The position numbers and the translations under genes are program-made. 6,093 nucleotides of DNA from Candidatus Thorarchaeota archaeon (GTDB lineage Archaea; Asgardarchaeota; Thorarchaeia; Thorarchaeales; Thorarchaeaceae). Positions 1 through 6,093 of this stretch are shown here, one piece after another. The notes under the pieces were generated by a model, which searched no databases, had not been told where the DNA came from, and saw only the letters and a list, made by a program, of their open reading frames with translations. Location of the stretch: assembly GCA_020355105.1 (NCBI GenBank), contig CP070658.1, forward strand, positions 981,430 to 987,522, read 5' to 3'. How positions within the stretch are numbered: the stretch's first letter is position 1; each line of letters begins with the position of its first letter.

Positions 1-390
1 GGCAAGCCGACCTTCGTTTGCAGCCTTTTCGAGTGACTCTAGGTCCGTTACCCCAAGCTGGTCGTAAACGAGTTTGATCGTCTTCGGTCCAACTCCAGGA
101 ATTGCTTCAATCTCCATGACTTTGACTGGCACTCTCTTTCGGAGCCTCTCCAGAAGGTCAATTGTGTCGGTTTCTAAGTAGCTCTGAATCTTCTCTGCGA
201 TTGCCTTCCCAACGCCAGGTATCTGTTCAAGCTCACCACGCCGTGCAATGGCCTCAATGTCTTCCCCCAGCGAGTTGACAGACCGAACAGCCCGCATGTA
301 GGCCCTCGGCTTGAACTTGTCTTTACCCTCAACTTCAATCAGGATTGCAATTTCCTTGAGTGCACGAGCCACTTCCGCATTCTTGGTCAA
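1..390 (-). CDS. polX: DNA polymerase X family protein (PolX), N-terminal part, truncated by the left window edge
   Basis: The 130 residues visible match the N-terminal 8-kDa domain of bacterial/archaeal family X DNA polymerases (pol beta-like), which fill short gaps in base-excision repair. Seen: a start like MTKNAEVARALKEIA, then the family pattern KFKPRAYMRA at about residues 25-34, a first helix-hairpin-helix IPGVGKAIAEKI at 57-68 and a second IPGVGPKTIKLVY at 97-109; these bind DNA backbone non-specifically. Full PolX proteins are about 570 residues, with a nucleotidyltransferase palm and usually a C-terminal PHP phosphoesterase; both would lie beyond the edge and cannot be checked. The TTG start at 390 is chosen because GGGAGG sits 7 bases upstream and it overlaps the preceding gene's stop as TTGA. 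In-frame GTG codons at 405 and 417 are alternatives without such a site. What else: another protein with tandem HhH motifs, but the RAY signature and N-terminus favour PolX. Confidence 0.88.
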   Translation of the reverse strand, partial: MTKNAEVARALKEIAILIEVEGKDKFKPRAYMRAVRSVNSLGEDIEAIARRGELEQIPGVGKAIAEKIQSYLETDTIDLLERLRKRVPVKVMEIEAIPGVGPKTIKLVYDQLGVTDLESLEKAANEGRLA

Positions 391-1415
391 GAGTATGCCT
401 CCCACTCCTTTGCCCACGGAACTATCGACCTAATTGCATCCACAACAGCAGTGATGTTCTCCTCGGGCGTGTCAACCGTGATGACGCAACCAGGTGCTAT
501 GATCAAGTTCTTCAGGCCGGCCTCACGCGTTGCCTCAAAGACCTGCTCTTTCACATCGTCAAGAGTACCACTTCTCAGCACACCATTGTGGTCAATGCCG
601 CCCAGGACAGTCTTTCGAGAGATTCTCTTTCCATCTGCGAGGCTCAGCTCAACACTCTGGTCCTCCCAGTTTATGGCATCCAAACCGGGAGTATGAGCAA
701 TCTTCTCAAACCGAATCTCCTCGTTTTCTTCTTTGGCATGCAGATGCATCACAGCGAACTTCGCCTTTCCTCGAAGCTTCGATATCAGCTTCAGGTCGTA
801 AGGGTAGATAAAGCGCTGGTATTGCTCCTCTGTCACAGTGGAATGAGTGGAGTGTTGTGATGCCAAGAACACTCCATCTGCACCAGCTTCTATGGTCGCC
901 CTTCCGAAGTCGACCATGACATTAGTGATCATCTCAAGGACTGTTTCCAAAACATCGGGGTCATTCTCCATATAGTCAGTCAGAGGCTTCTCGGATAGCT
1001 TCTCTGCAACCATGGCCGGATCAAAGACAGTAGCCATCGTTGGGACCTTGTCTTGAGCATACCTGTGAATCAATTGGACAGCACGGACCTGTCTTCCGAA
1101 TTCTCCGTTGCTGACATCGAGCGGTTCTAGTACCTCCCAATCACTTGCCTCCCGAACAACACAGTTCTTGCAGGTTGTAGATCCGGATATAGCTCCGTCA
1201 TAGACTGCTTCGCACCCCCAATCCACAACTGGGTACCGACCATGAAAGGAGATCTTGAGAAGATCGTGGTTAAACTGTCTGTGGAAAGCTATCTCCTCTT
1301 CTGCTAATCCCTCTGGAGTACGGTCCGTATTGGGATGATGCTTCCAAACTGAGATAGGTATAGTATCCCCCAGATTTCCGAGAAAGGTCTGTCTGAGTAG
1401 GTCGAATTTGGACAT
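387..1415 (-). CDS. Uroporphyrinogen decarboxylase (URO-D)/MtaA-superfamily protein, probable methyltransferase
   Basis: A 342-residue protein with the URO-D TIM-barrel signature: N-terminal SKFDLLRQTFLGN and DTIPISVWKHH, central GADGVFLASQ at about 179-188, an LGGIDHNGVL segment near 271-280, and C-terminal APGCVITVDTPEEN at 307-320. True HemE motifs such as the RQAGRY signature are absent, so haem synthesis is unlikely. The pattern is that of the MtaA/MtbA-like or other methyltransferase branch, which moves methyl groups to or from corrinoids or thiols through zinc. Candidate metal ligands are H224 and H226 (in MHLHAKE, where MtaA has H-x-C) and C310. A CKNC pair at 82-85 is also present. 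The ATG at 1415 is chosen because family homology starts there; a GTG at 1535 would add 40 residues with no recognisable family similarity and no ribosome site. The ATG also lacks an SD; a weak CATTAT about 25-30 bases upstream would fit a leaderless message. The gene overlaps polX by four bases. Substrate unknown; no corrinoid protein is visible nearby. Confidence 0.85.
   Translation of the reverse strand: MSKFDLLRQTFLGNLGDTIPISVWKHHPNTDRTPEGLAEEEIAFHRQFNHDLLKISFHGRYPVVDWGCEAVYDGAISGSTTCKNCVVREASDWEVLEPLDVSNGEFGRQVRAVQLIHRYAQDKVPTMATVFDPAMVAEKLSEKPLTDYMENDPDVLETVLEMITNVMVDFGRATIEAGADGVFLASQHSTHSTVTEEQYQRFIYPYDLKLISKLRGKAKFAVMHLHAKEENEEIRFEKIAHTPGLDAINWEDQSVELSLADGKRISRKTVLGGIDHNGVLRSGTLDDVKEQVFEATREAGLKNLIIAPGCVITVDTPEENITAVVDAIRSIVPWAKEWEAYS
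398..403 (-). promoter_or_regulatory. Shine-Dalgarno site for the polX TTG start
   Basis: The minus strand reads GGGAGG, then seven bases (CATACTC), then TTG. This strong site lies within the last codons of the upstream UroD-like gene. It decides the unusual TTG start and, with the TTGA stop/start overlap, implies that the two proteins are made from one transcript with coupled translation. Confidence 0.75.
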
Positions 1416-1561
1416 GGCAATGTAAGGATTAGACAGCGGATAATGAGGGTTTCGAACCGGTCGTAGTTCCTGAGGATGGATTGGATAGAAGCCCGAGGTG
1501 AGTTCGAAAGGGTCATTAGTCTGACGAATGTCCACTCAGCACTGATAGAGGAGATAGAACA
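1416..1561. promoter_or_regulatory. Divergent intergenic region between the UroD-like and STAND genes
   Basis: This stretch must hold the promoters for both divergent genes if the minus-strand gene starts at the ATG at 1415. I see no convincing archaeal TATA box for the plus-strand gene. On the minus strand, a CATTAT at about 25-30 bases before the ATG is the only, weak, candidate. Two TTCGAA palindromes lie inside it, at 1451-1456 and 1503-1508. If the alternative GTG at 1535 is used instead, only 26 bases separate the genes. Confidence 0.45.
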
Positions 1562-1586
1562 GTGGGCCTTGCAGACTCCATTCGAA
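1451..1586. repeat. Three clustered TTCGAA sites, possible operator
   Basis: TTCGAA occurs at 1451-1456, 1503-1508 and 1581-1586, and I found no other copy in the window. Aligned in the same sense (first site read on the minus strand), they read GGTTCGAAACC, AGTTCGAAAGG and CATTCGAAACT, sharing the 7-mer TTCGAAA. The first two lie between the divergent genes; the third is within codons 7-9 of the STAND gene. A regulator binding here could control both directions, but a chance cluster is not excluded. Confidence 0.3.
1548..1553 (+). promoter_or_regulatory. Shine-Dalgarno site for the STAND NTPase GTG start
   Basis: GAGGAG followed by an 8-base spacer and then GTG at 1562. The site fixes the GTG as the start and gives the protein its hydrophobic N-terminal segment in full. 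Confidence 0.72.
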
Positions 1587-4465
1587 ACTACTTTGACTCT
1601 CATCCCAGGGCGAAGAAAGCTCTTGGCGTAGCCTCAGCTATCGCGACAAACTTTGCAGTGCTTGGATCTGGTTCTGCAGTACTTGCCGTCGCAGCTGGGA
1701 CAATTGCGAAACATCAGGAAGAGAAGAGCAAGGTAAGGTCCGAGGAGCTGATGGATTTCTTCAAGGACGCGATACAAGATCCGGCCGTGAGAGAGTCTAT
1801 CAAAGATGCCGTCAGGGAGGGTGGAGTGAATGTTGCTTCTAATGTAAACACATCGATGAACCAGCTTAGCGCAGTTCGTCCAGATGCAGGCCAGTATGTT
1901 GACACAATGAAGTCCGAGCTATCGGTGATAGCACAACAGATGGGTATCATCCGTGAGCTGGTTTCATACTATGAGATACCGGATTCATTTGATAGAGTGA
2001 AGAACGTCTGGAGATTGCCACCGTACATCGATAATGTGATCGTGATTGATTCATCACTGAGAGGCGTACTCGACACTGCAATTGGACACATTGAAGATGG
2101 AAAGAACGTAGTCATCTTGGGAGCACCAGGTTCCGGGAAGACTACGGCCATGTATGCAATCTGGAAAGAGCTGGACAAGGAATCAAATGCAGCCATAGTA
2201 TGGGACACCAAGGATGTAGGGAGAGTCCACGAGAAGGATGGTGTGATTCTATTCAACGACGACATCCCTGAAACACGTGAGTTAGTCAAGGCGGTGATAG
2301 AGAAGGATGTACGGAGAATAGTGACAACCGCCAGGGAACAGGATTGGGCAAGGCTACCGATTGAACTACGAGAGAAATTCACGTCTGTCAGTCTCCCGAT
2401 GATTCAGGATGACGTAATGAGTCAGATTGCGGAGAAGCACCTTGACAGTCAGAATGTGAAGTATAACGAGCGGGCAATAGCTACTTTGGTTGAGAGGGCC
2501 CAGGGAAGTCCAATATACGTGAGGTATATGGCTGAGGAGATTGGTGTGGATGTCAAGGCGGGAGGGGCAAAGAAGCTTACAGAAACGCGGGTACGAAAGG
2601 CACCCCAAGGTATGACAGACTATGTTGCAGGGATTCTTGCAAGGATTCTATTTGACTTGGATGGAACCATCTACACACCGAAGGAGGGTGCCTTGCCCGT
2701 CATTAGGACTCTGCTCTGTCTGGCTGACATGCCAAACTATGAAACTCATGAGGCGCATCTCAATCAGATGTTCTTCAAGGTGAAATCATCAACTGATTCG
2801 CCGGGACCCTTCAATGCAGTCAAGCAGTACCTCTCACGCGATCCACGGTTCTTCTCTCTCAAATTCATGCATGACACCCTTGCGGACGTGCTACGGGGGA
2901 AGGTGGACCATCCAATCGTTGGAGACATCCGAATGCTTGCTCAGGAGATGGGCGTTTCAGGTCGACTTAGTGTGGAAACGGAAGCACTCGTTGACGGGTG
3001 GCAACACGTCAAGGCTGAGTACGAGATGGACCATGCAGGAGGTCTTGAACCTCTTCTTGCCTACGGGTACTTTGCGACCAAGAACTTCGGCATTGACCAC
3101 TTAGATAGGTTGGCGATAGAATTGGCTAGTCAACACATCGAGAATCCGCTGAGCCAAGGATTGTTTGCATTGACGGGGCCGGTGGTAAAAGCAGAATCGA
3201 TGAAGGTAATAGGGCCTGCCAAAGCCAAGGAAGAAGTCTCACCGAGTGTGCCTGAAGACCGGATGGAAACTCCGGCATCCATCGGAGACCAGCCAATTCC
3301 CGATGATGTCCGGGTCCTGTTAGAACAAGACGGCATAGAACTTACAGAAGCAGTCAAGGAACAACTGAAAGGAAGTCTGGCGGAACTCGACCAATTGTCA
3401 GAACTGGGCGACTTGGGAACAAGAATTGAAGACTACGTCTATTCTAAGTTGGCTGAAGCGGGACTTGTGGACATTAGGGACGTGAAAAAGCCTCGTTTCG
3501 ATCATCTGAGGGATCTCCTAGAACAAAACTCAGTTAGTCCAAGCAGGCTTCAAAGAGCCCTCGAACGGGCCTCTGAAAGAGCAAACGACCTTCGGGAAGA
3601 TGGCAAATTGACGGATGCGGCTCAAAAGGGAGAGTTGCTTGTCGAGACTGCCAGGCGACTCGTCCTTCTGGATTCGGCGCTTTATGTTGAGATACTCGAT
3701 GAGATATCCTCTGGACTCTCAGCCACAATTGGAGAATCAAGCACTGCGGAAGCACTTACGACACTCACTGGCGAAATAGCTGTGTCAATGCTCGACGAGA
3801 AGACACGGAGGCAGATCATCAAAGTCTTTCAAAGAGGAGCAAGGCGTTCAGAGAAATCGGGGGACTACGATGGAATGCAAGCGCATCTCATCGGGAAGTG
3901 GAAACTCTTCGGAATTGACCCTAAAGACTTGGATTTTGCAGCCAGCAGTGTGAACAAGCTCATGAGGCTCGGCAGAACAGTCTTCGCATTAGAGAGCCTC
4001 GTCAAACTGAACAGCACCTTTGATGACACTCAGATTGAGCACAGACTTGGAATGGCTCAGCAGGCTTTCCGAGGCCTATCGAAAGCGACAGTCACAGAGA
4101 GAGGTGACTTCAACAGGTCTATGGAAATCTGCCATCAAGAACTCCTTGATGTCAGTGAGATTCTTGAGGCAAGAAATCTGCTGTCCAATAATAGCTCAGC
4201 CGCAGAGCTGTGCAACTCATTGTGGTCCTCAATCGTTCCATTCGTGGACGGATTTGTCAAGCGCTCTGGTAAGTCAATAGCCGCAGAGGCGGTCCATCCT
4301 CTGTTACATGAGAGCATCAAACCGCTTGCATTCTCTGCGGTTGACATACTCAGGAAGGTTGGGATTGAGAAGGCTTGGAAGACTGCAGCTGGTACAGCCC
4401 GAAAGATAAAGGGAGAGAGTATCCACAAGAAGGAGATACTAGCAGCCATTCGGACACTAAAGTAG
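1562..4465 (+). CDS. STAND-family P-loop NTPase with hydrophobic N-terminal segment and long helical C-terminus
   Basis: A 967-residue protein. Residues 20-49 carry no charged residue and are rich in Ala, Val and Gly, flanked by basic residues: a likely membrane segment or pore-type helical hairpin. Residues 60-140 are charged and helical. The NTPase core has Walker A GAPGSGKTT at 187-195 (K193), Walker B VILFNDDI at 228-235 (D233, D234), sensor-1 RRIVTTARE at 251-259, the STAND GxP motif as QGSPIYVRYMAEE at 314-326, and a winged-helix-like region at about 377-445 ending FMHDTLADVL. A further helical part reaches about 540, then a Pro/Glu-rich linker (about 551-582), then some 385 helical residues without a recognised family. 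STAND proteins act as ATP-driven switches in which an N-terminal effector is released when the C-terminus senses a signal; that role is inferred here. The GTG start has a strong SD. It stands alone on its strand, 96 bases before an HDAC-like gene. No defence partner is visible, so immunity is only one possibility; regulation or membrane-linked signalling are others. Confidence 0.8.
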   Translation: MGLADSIRNYFDSHPRAKKALGVASAIATNFAVLGSGSAVLAVAAGTIAKHQEEKSKVRSEELMDFFKDAIQDPAVRESIKDAVREGGVNVASNVNTSMNQLSAVRPDAGQYVDTMKSELSVIAQQMGIIRELVSYYEIPDSFDRVKNVWRLPPYIDNVIVIDSSLRGVLDTAIGHIEDGKNVVILGAPGSGKTTAMYAIWKELDKESNAAIVWDTKDVGRVHEKDGVILFNDDIPETRELVKAVIEKDVRRIVTTAREQDWARLPIELREKFTSVSLPMIQDDVMSQIAEKHLDSQNVKYNERAIATLVERAQGSPIYVRYMAEEIGVDVKAGGAKKLTETRVRKAPQGMTDYVAGILARILFDLDGTIYTPKEGALPVIRTLLCLADMPNYETHEAHLNQMFFKVKSSTDSPGPFNAVKQYLSRDPRFFSLKFMHDTLADVLRGKVDHPIVGDIRMLAQEMGVSGRLSVETEALVDGWQHVKAEYEMDHAGGLEPLLAYGYFATKNFGIDHLDRLAIELASQHIENPLSQGLFALTGPVVKAESMKVIGPAKAKEEVSPSVPEDRMETPASIGDQPIPDDVRVLLEQDGIELTEAVKEQLKGSLAELDQLSELGDLGTRIEDYVYSKLAEAGLVDIRDVKKPRFDHLRDLLEQNSVSPSRLQRALERASERANDLREDGKLTDAAQKGELLVETARRLVLLDSALYVEILDEISSGLSATIGESSTAEALTTLTGEIAVSMLDEKTRRQIIKVFQRGARRSEKSGDYDGMQAHLIGKWKLFGIDPKDLDFAASSVNKLMRLGRTVFALESLVKLNSTFDDTQIEHRLGMAQQAFRGLSKATVTERGDFNRSMEICHQELLDVSEILEARNLLSNNSSAAELCNSLWSSIVPFVDGFVKRSGKSIAAEAVHPLLHESIKPLAFSAVDILRKVGIEKAWKTAAGTARKIKGESIHKKEILAAIRTLK

Positions 4466-4483
4466 TACGAAGAACATGCTCGC

Positions 4484-4490
4484 CTATAAG
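4484..4490 (+). promoter_or_regulatory. Possible archaeal TATA box for the HDAC-like gene
   Basis: CTATAAG lies in the 96-base gap after the STAND gene. A start of transcription about 25 bases on would fall near 4512, inside a perfect 8-base palindrome TGATATCA (4507-4514), leaving a leader of about 50 bases. The purine-rich BRE expected just upstream is not evident, so support is weak. No T-rich terminator separates the STAND gene from this site, so read-through is possible. Confidence 0.3.
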
Positions 4491-4549
4491 TGCACTATAC
4501 CAGAAATGATATCAACTCAAAGCCTTGTCCTGACAGTTTGTCTACGCGC

Positions 4550-4554
4550 GGAGG
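4550..4554 (+). promoter_or_regulatory. Shine-Dalgarno site for the HDAC-like TTG start
   Basis: GGAGG, a 7-base spacer ATAAGAC, then TTG at 4562. The site supports the rare TTG start; the next in-frame ATG lies at codon 25, inside the conserved N-terminal part. Confidence 0.72.
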
Positions 4555-4561
4555 ATAAGAC

Positions 4562-5746
4562 TTGTCTCACTTGACAGCTGTGTTCAGTTCCGAGAAAATC
4601 CTGAAACTGGACGGGATTGACGAGCTGGACACCATGCGAATGGAGCCAAATCCGTTCTGGAACAGACCACGTCTTGATATCACTTGGGGGCTTCCTGTAA
4701 TGTCAGGACTGCTGAAGAGTGATAGAATAACCATCCAGCAAATGCGCCTTGCTACTCGTGAGGAACTCGGACTATACCATGACCCATCCTACATTGAAAC
4801 TATCGAACTATTCGGGAACATGGGGTCGGCTTTCGCTTCAAGATTCGGACTTGACACTGATGAGTGTCCTGTCTTCTATCAGATGGACAAGTATGCAAGC
4901 TATCCGGTCGGTGCAACAATCGATGCGGTAATGGGGGTCGCCGACGGCAAGTTTGAGGATGCTATGTCGATAATTGGTGGTTTTCACCATGCTTATAGCT
5001 CAAGCGCCGGAGGCTTCTGTTATCTCAACGATACGGTTGTTGCAATCAAGAAGTTCAAAGAGAAGTACCCAGACCAGAAGGTGCTGTATCTAGACACAGA
5101 TGTACACCATGGTGACGCGACCCAGCAAGCATTCTATGACGACCCAAATGTACTTACCATGTCTACTCACGAACTCAGCATGGGTTTCTTCCCCGGTACA
5201 GGACGACCTGAGGAAGTCGGGATCGGAGAGGGAAAGGGATACTCGGTGAACATCCCCTTGCCTCCACTCACTGACGATTTTGAGTATTGGAAGGCCTTTG
5301 AGGAATTGGTTGTACCCATTTGGCTAGCCTACAAGCCAGACCTGGTTCTATGGAATGTTGGAGCCGATGGTCACATGGATGATCCTCTTGCAGATCTTCT
5401 TCTCAATCTCGACACCTATCATCGTTTGTCCAAGACAGTTCGCCAGCTCGCGCATCTCGGAAACAAGAAGCTAGTGATTGTCGGGGGAGGCGGTTACAAC
5501 GCTGTTGCAGCGGGCAAAGTATGGACTGTTCTGCTGGCCGACCTCGCAGACATCGCTCTGCCGCCGCTACTTCCAGCTGAATGGATCGAGATGTGTCATA
5601 AATATGGACTTCAAGTGAAACGTGGCGGTTGGACAGACCGTCCCACCCGAATGTATGCTGAGCACGAGTCGAAAGTCAAGAGAGCAGTGGATGAAACTAT
5701 TGAGAAGGTCAAGGAGCTGATCTTCCCGACTTTCGGGCTAGAATGA
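4562..5746 (+). CDS. Class I histone deacetylase / AcuC-like zinc amidohydrolase
   Basis: A complete 394-residue member of the arginase/deacetylase fold that hydrolyses acetyl-lysine or similar acetamides. All catalytic elements are visible: the H142-H143 pair in GGFHHAY, GFCYLND at 151-157 (as in human HDAC8), the YLDTDVHHGD block at 176-185 giving zinc ligands D180 and H182 plus charge-relay D178 and D185, FFPGTG at 209-214, third zinc ligand D269 in NVGADGH, and catalytic Y312 in VGGGGYN. ECPVF at 101-105 also matches class I enzymes. Length fits AcuC (about 390). In bacteria AcuC removes acetyl groups from acetyl-CoA synthetase; in archaea, substrates could be that enzyme, chromatin proteins such as Alba or histones, or others; none is shown here. 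Acetylpolyamine amidohydrolase is less likely because its motif spacing differs. The TTG start is set by a GGAGG 7 bases upstream. The gene ends 3 bases from a convergent methyltransferase gene. Confidence 0.93.
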   Translation: MSHLTAVFSSEKILKLDGIDELDTMRMEPNPFWNRPRLDITWGLPVMSGLLKSDRITIQQMRLATREELGLYHDPSYIETIELFGNMGSAFASRFGLDTDECPVFYQMDKYASYPVGATIDAVMGVADGKFEDAMSIIGGFHHAYSSSAGGFCYLNDTVVAIKKFKEKYPDQKVLYLDTDVHHGDATQQAFYDDPNVLTMSTHELSMGFFPGTGRPEEVGIGEGKGYSVNIPLPPLTDDFEYWKAFEELVVPIWLAYKPDLVLWNVGADGHMDDPLADLLLNLDTYHRLSKTVRQLAHLGNKKLVIVGGGGYNAVAAGKVWTVLLADLADIALPPLLPAEWIEMCHKYGLQVKRGGWTDRPTRMYAEHESKVKRAVDETIEKVKELIFPTFGLE

Positions 5747-5749
5747 ATC

Positions 5750-6093
5750 TCACTTCTTGATTCCCAAGACACACCTGTGCTTTGTTTCATCAGTGAATAT
5801 GTCCAGAATCTCGAAGCCGCTTAAGACGGCATCTATCTCCTTTAGAGTGGAGTAGTGATGAGGAATCCCAGCCTCGGGTCCGTTTCGAGGGATGTAGGTA
5901 CCTGGCTCAATCTGTTCAAGTTTCCAGTCCCTATCACCCTCTGTCGGGACATAGGAGTAGATGGGAAATGTCACGAAAAGCACGCCCCCGCTTCTGAGCA
6001 CTCTTTCAATCTCCCCTACTGTGAACTTTATGTCGTACATGCGGTTGTGGTGAATGACCTGTGTAGAAATCACCGCGTCAAAGAAGGCGTCAA
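5750..6093 (-). CDS. Class I SAM-dependent methyltransferase, C-terminal part, truncated by the right window edge
   Basis: The reading frame is open to the edge, giving 113 full residues of the C-terminal half. Seen: FFDAVISTQVIHHN at about residues 3-16, the beta-4 motif of Methyltransf_11/25-type enzymes, then VGEIERVLRSGGVLFVTFP at about 25-43, the helix and beta-5 strand, and a family-typical ending with a YSTLKEIDAVLSGFEI segment and a final strand RCVLGIKK. The SAM-binding GxGxG loop would lie beyond the edge. The GTG at 6073 is internal and is not the true start, because homology continues upstream of it. The substrate cannot be told from this half; such enzymes modify small molecules, quinones, lipids, tRNA or proteins. 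The gene converges on the HDAC-like gene with a 3-base gap, so transcription of the two may interfere, but no functional link is shown. Confidence 0.85.
   Translation of the reverse strand, partial: DAFFDAVISTQVIHHNRMYDIKFTVGEIERVLRSGGVLFVTFPIYSYVPTEGDRDWKLEQIEPGTYIPRNGPEAGIPHHYSTLKEIDAVLSGFEILDIFTDETKHRCVLGIKK

Noticed and set aside
360..860. A 166-codon plus-strand open frame, with others at 451-696 and 530-811.
   Set aside because: They lie opposite the UroD-like gene, whose protein has clear family motifs; their translations show no domain pattern.
1448..1458. Minus-strand GGTTCGAAACC looks like a tRNA T-arm.
   Set aside because: Only two of the five T-stem pairs form around the loop, and no acceptor stem or anticodon arm is found nearby.
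1416..1535. A 40-residue N-terminal extension of the UroD-like protein from GTG at 1535.
   Set aside because: No ribosome site precedes the GTG, the added residues show no family match, and the family's normal N-terminus starts at the ATG at 1415.
2651..2674. FDLDGTIY in the STAND protein (residues 364-371) resembles HAD phosphatase motif I.
   Set aside because: No other HAD motifs follow, and the segment sits where the NTPase lid passes into the winged-helix region, so it is probably a chance match.
5725..5737. CCCGA-CTT-TCGGG hairpin near the end of the HDAC-like gene, possible terminator.
   Set aside because: The stem is only 5 bp, lies inside coding sequence, and no T tract follows on either strand.

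Overview
The window looks like chromosomal DNA from an archaeon, most likely an uncultivated one. The support is a class I-type histone-deacetylase-like amidohydrolase, a uroporphyrinogen-decarboxylase-fold methyltransferase of the kind common in methyl-compound-using archaea, short SD-led intergenic regions, and a large STAND NTPase gene. Base composition is close to balanced, and AGA/AGG arginine codons are frequent. An Asgard (Thorarchaeota-like) source would fit, but that is an inference from gene content; no marker in the window proves it.

Layout. Left block, minus strand (1-1415): a UroD/MtaA-superfamily protein is followed by a PolX-type DNA polymerase whose C-terminal part runs off the left edge. 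Stop and start overlap as TTGA behind a strong ribosome binding site inside the upstream gene, so the pair looks translationally coupled. A divergent intergenic region of about 146 bases (1416-1561) contains two of three clustered TTCGAA sites.

Centre, plus strand (1562-4465): a 967-residue STAND-type P-loop NTPase. It has an uncharged hydrophobic segment near the N-terminus, a complete nucleotide-binding core (Walker A, Walker B with two Asp, a TTARE sensor-1 motif, a GxP motif and a winged-helix-like region), a charged Pro-rich linker and a long unassigned helical C-terminus. The layout, membrane-interacting N-terminus plus switch plus putative sensor, resembles NLR-like signalling or defence ATPases. 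It is the best candidate here for something undescribed.

Right block: after 96 bases with a possible TATA box, a complete class I HDAC/AcuC-like deacetylase (4562-5746, plus) ends 3 bases from the stop of a convergent SAM-dependent methyltransferase (5750-6093, minus), which runs off the right edge.

No shared pathway is evident. PolX points to base-excision repair, the HDAC-like enzyme to removal of acetyl groups from proteins or small molecules, and the two methyltransferase-type enzymes to methyl transfer on unknown substrates. No rRNA, tRNA, CRISPR array, insertion sequence or transposase was seen.
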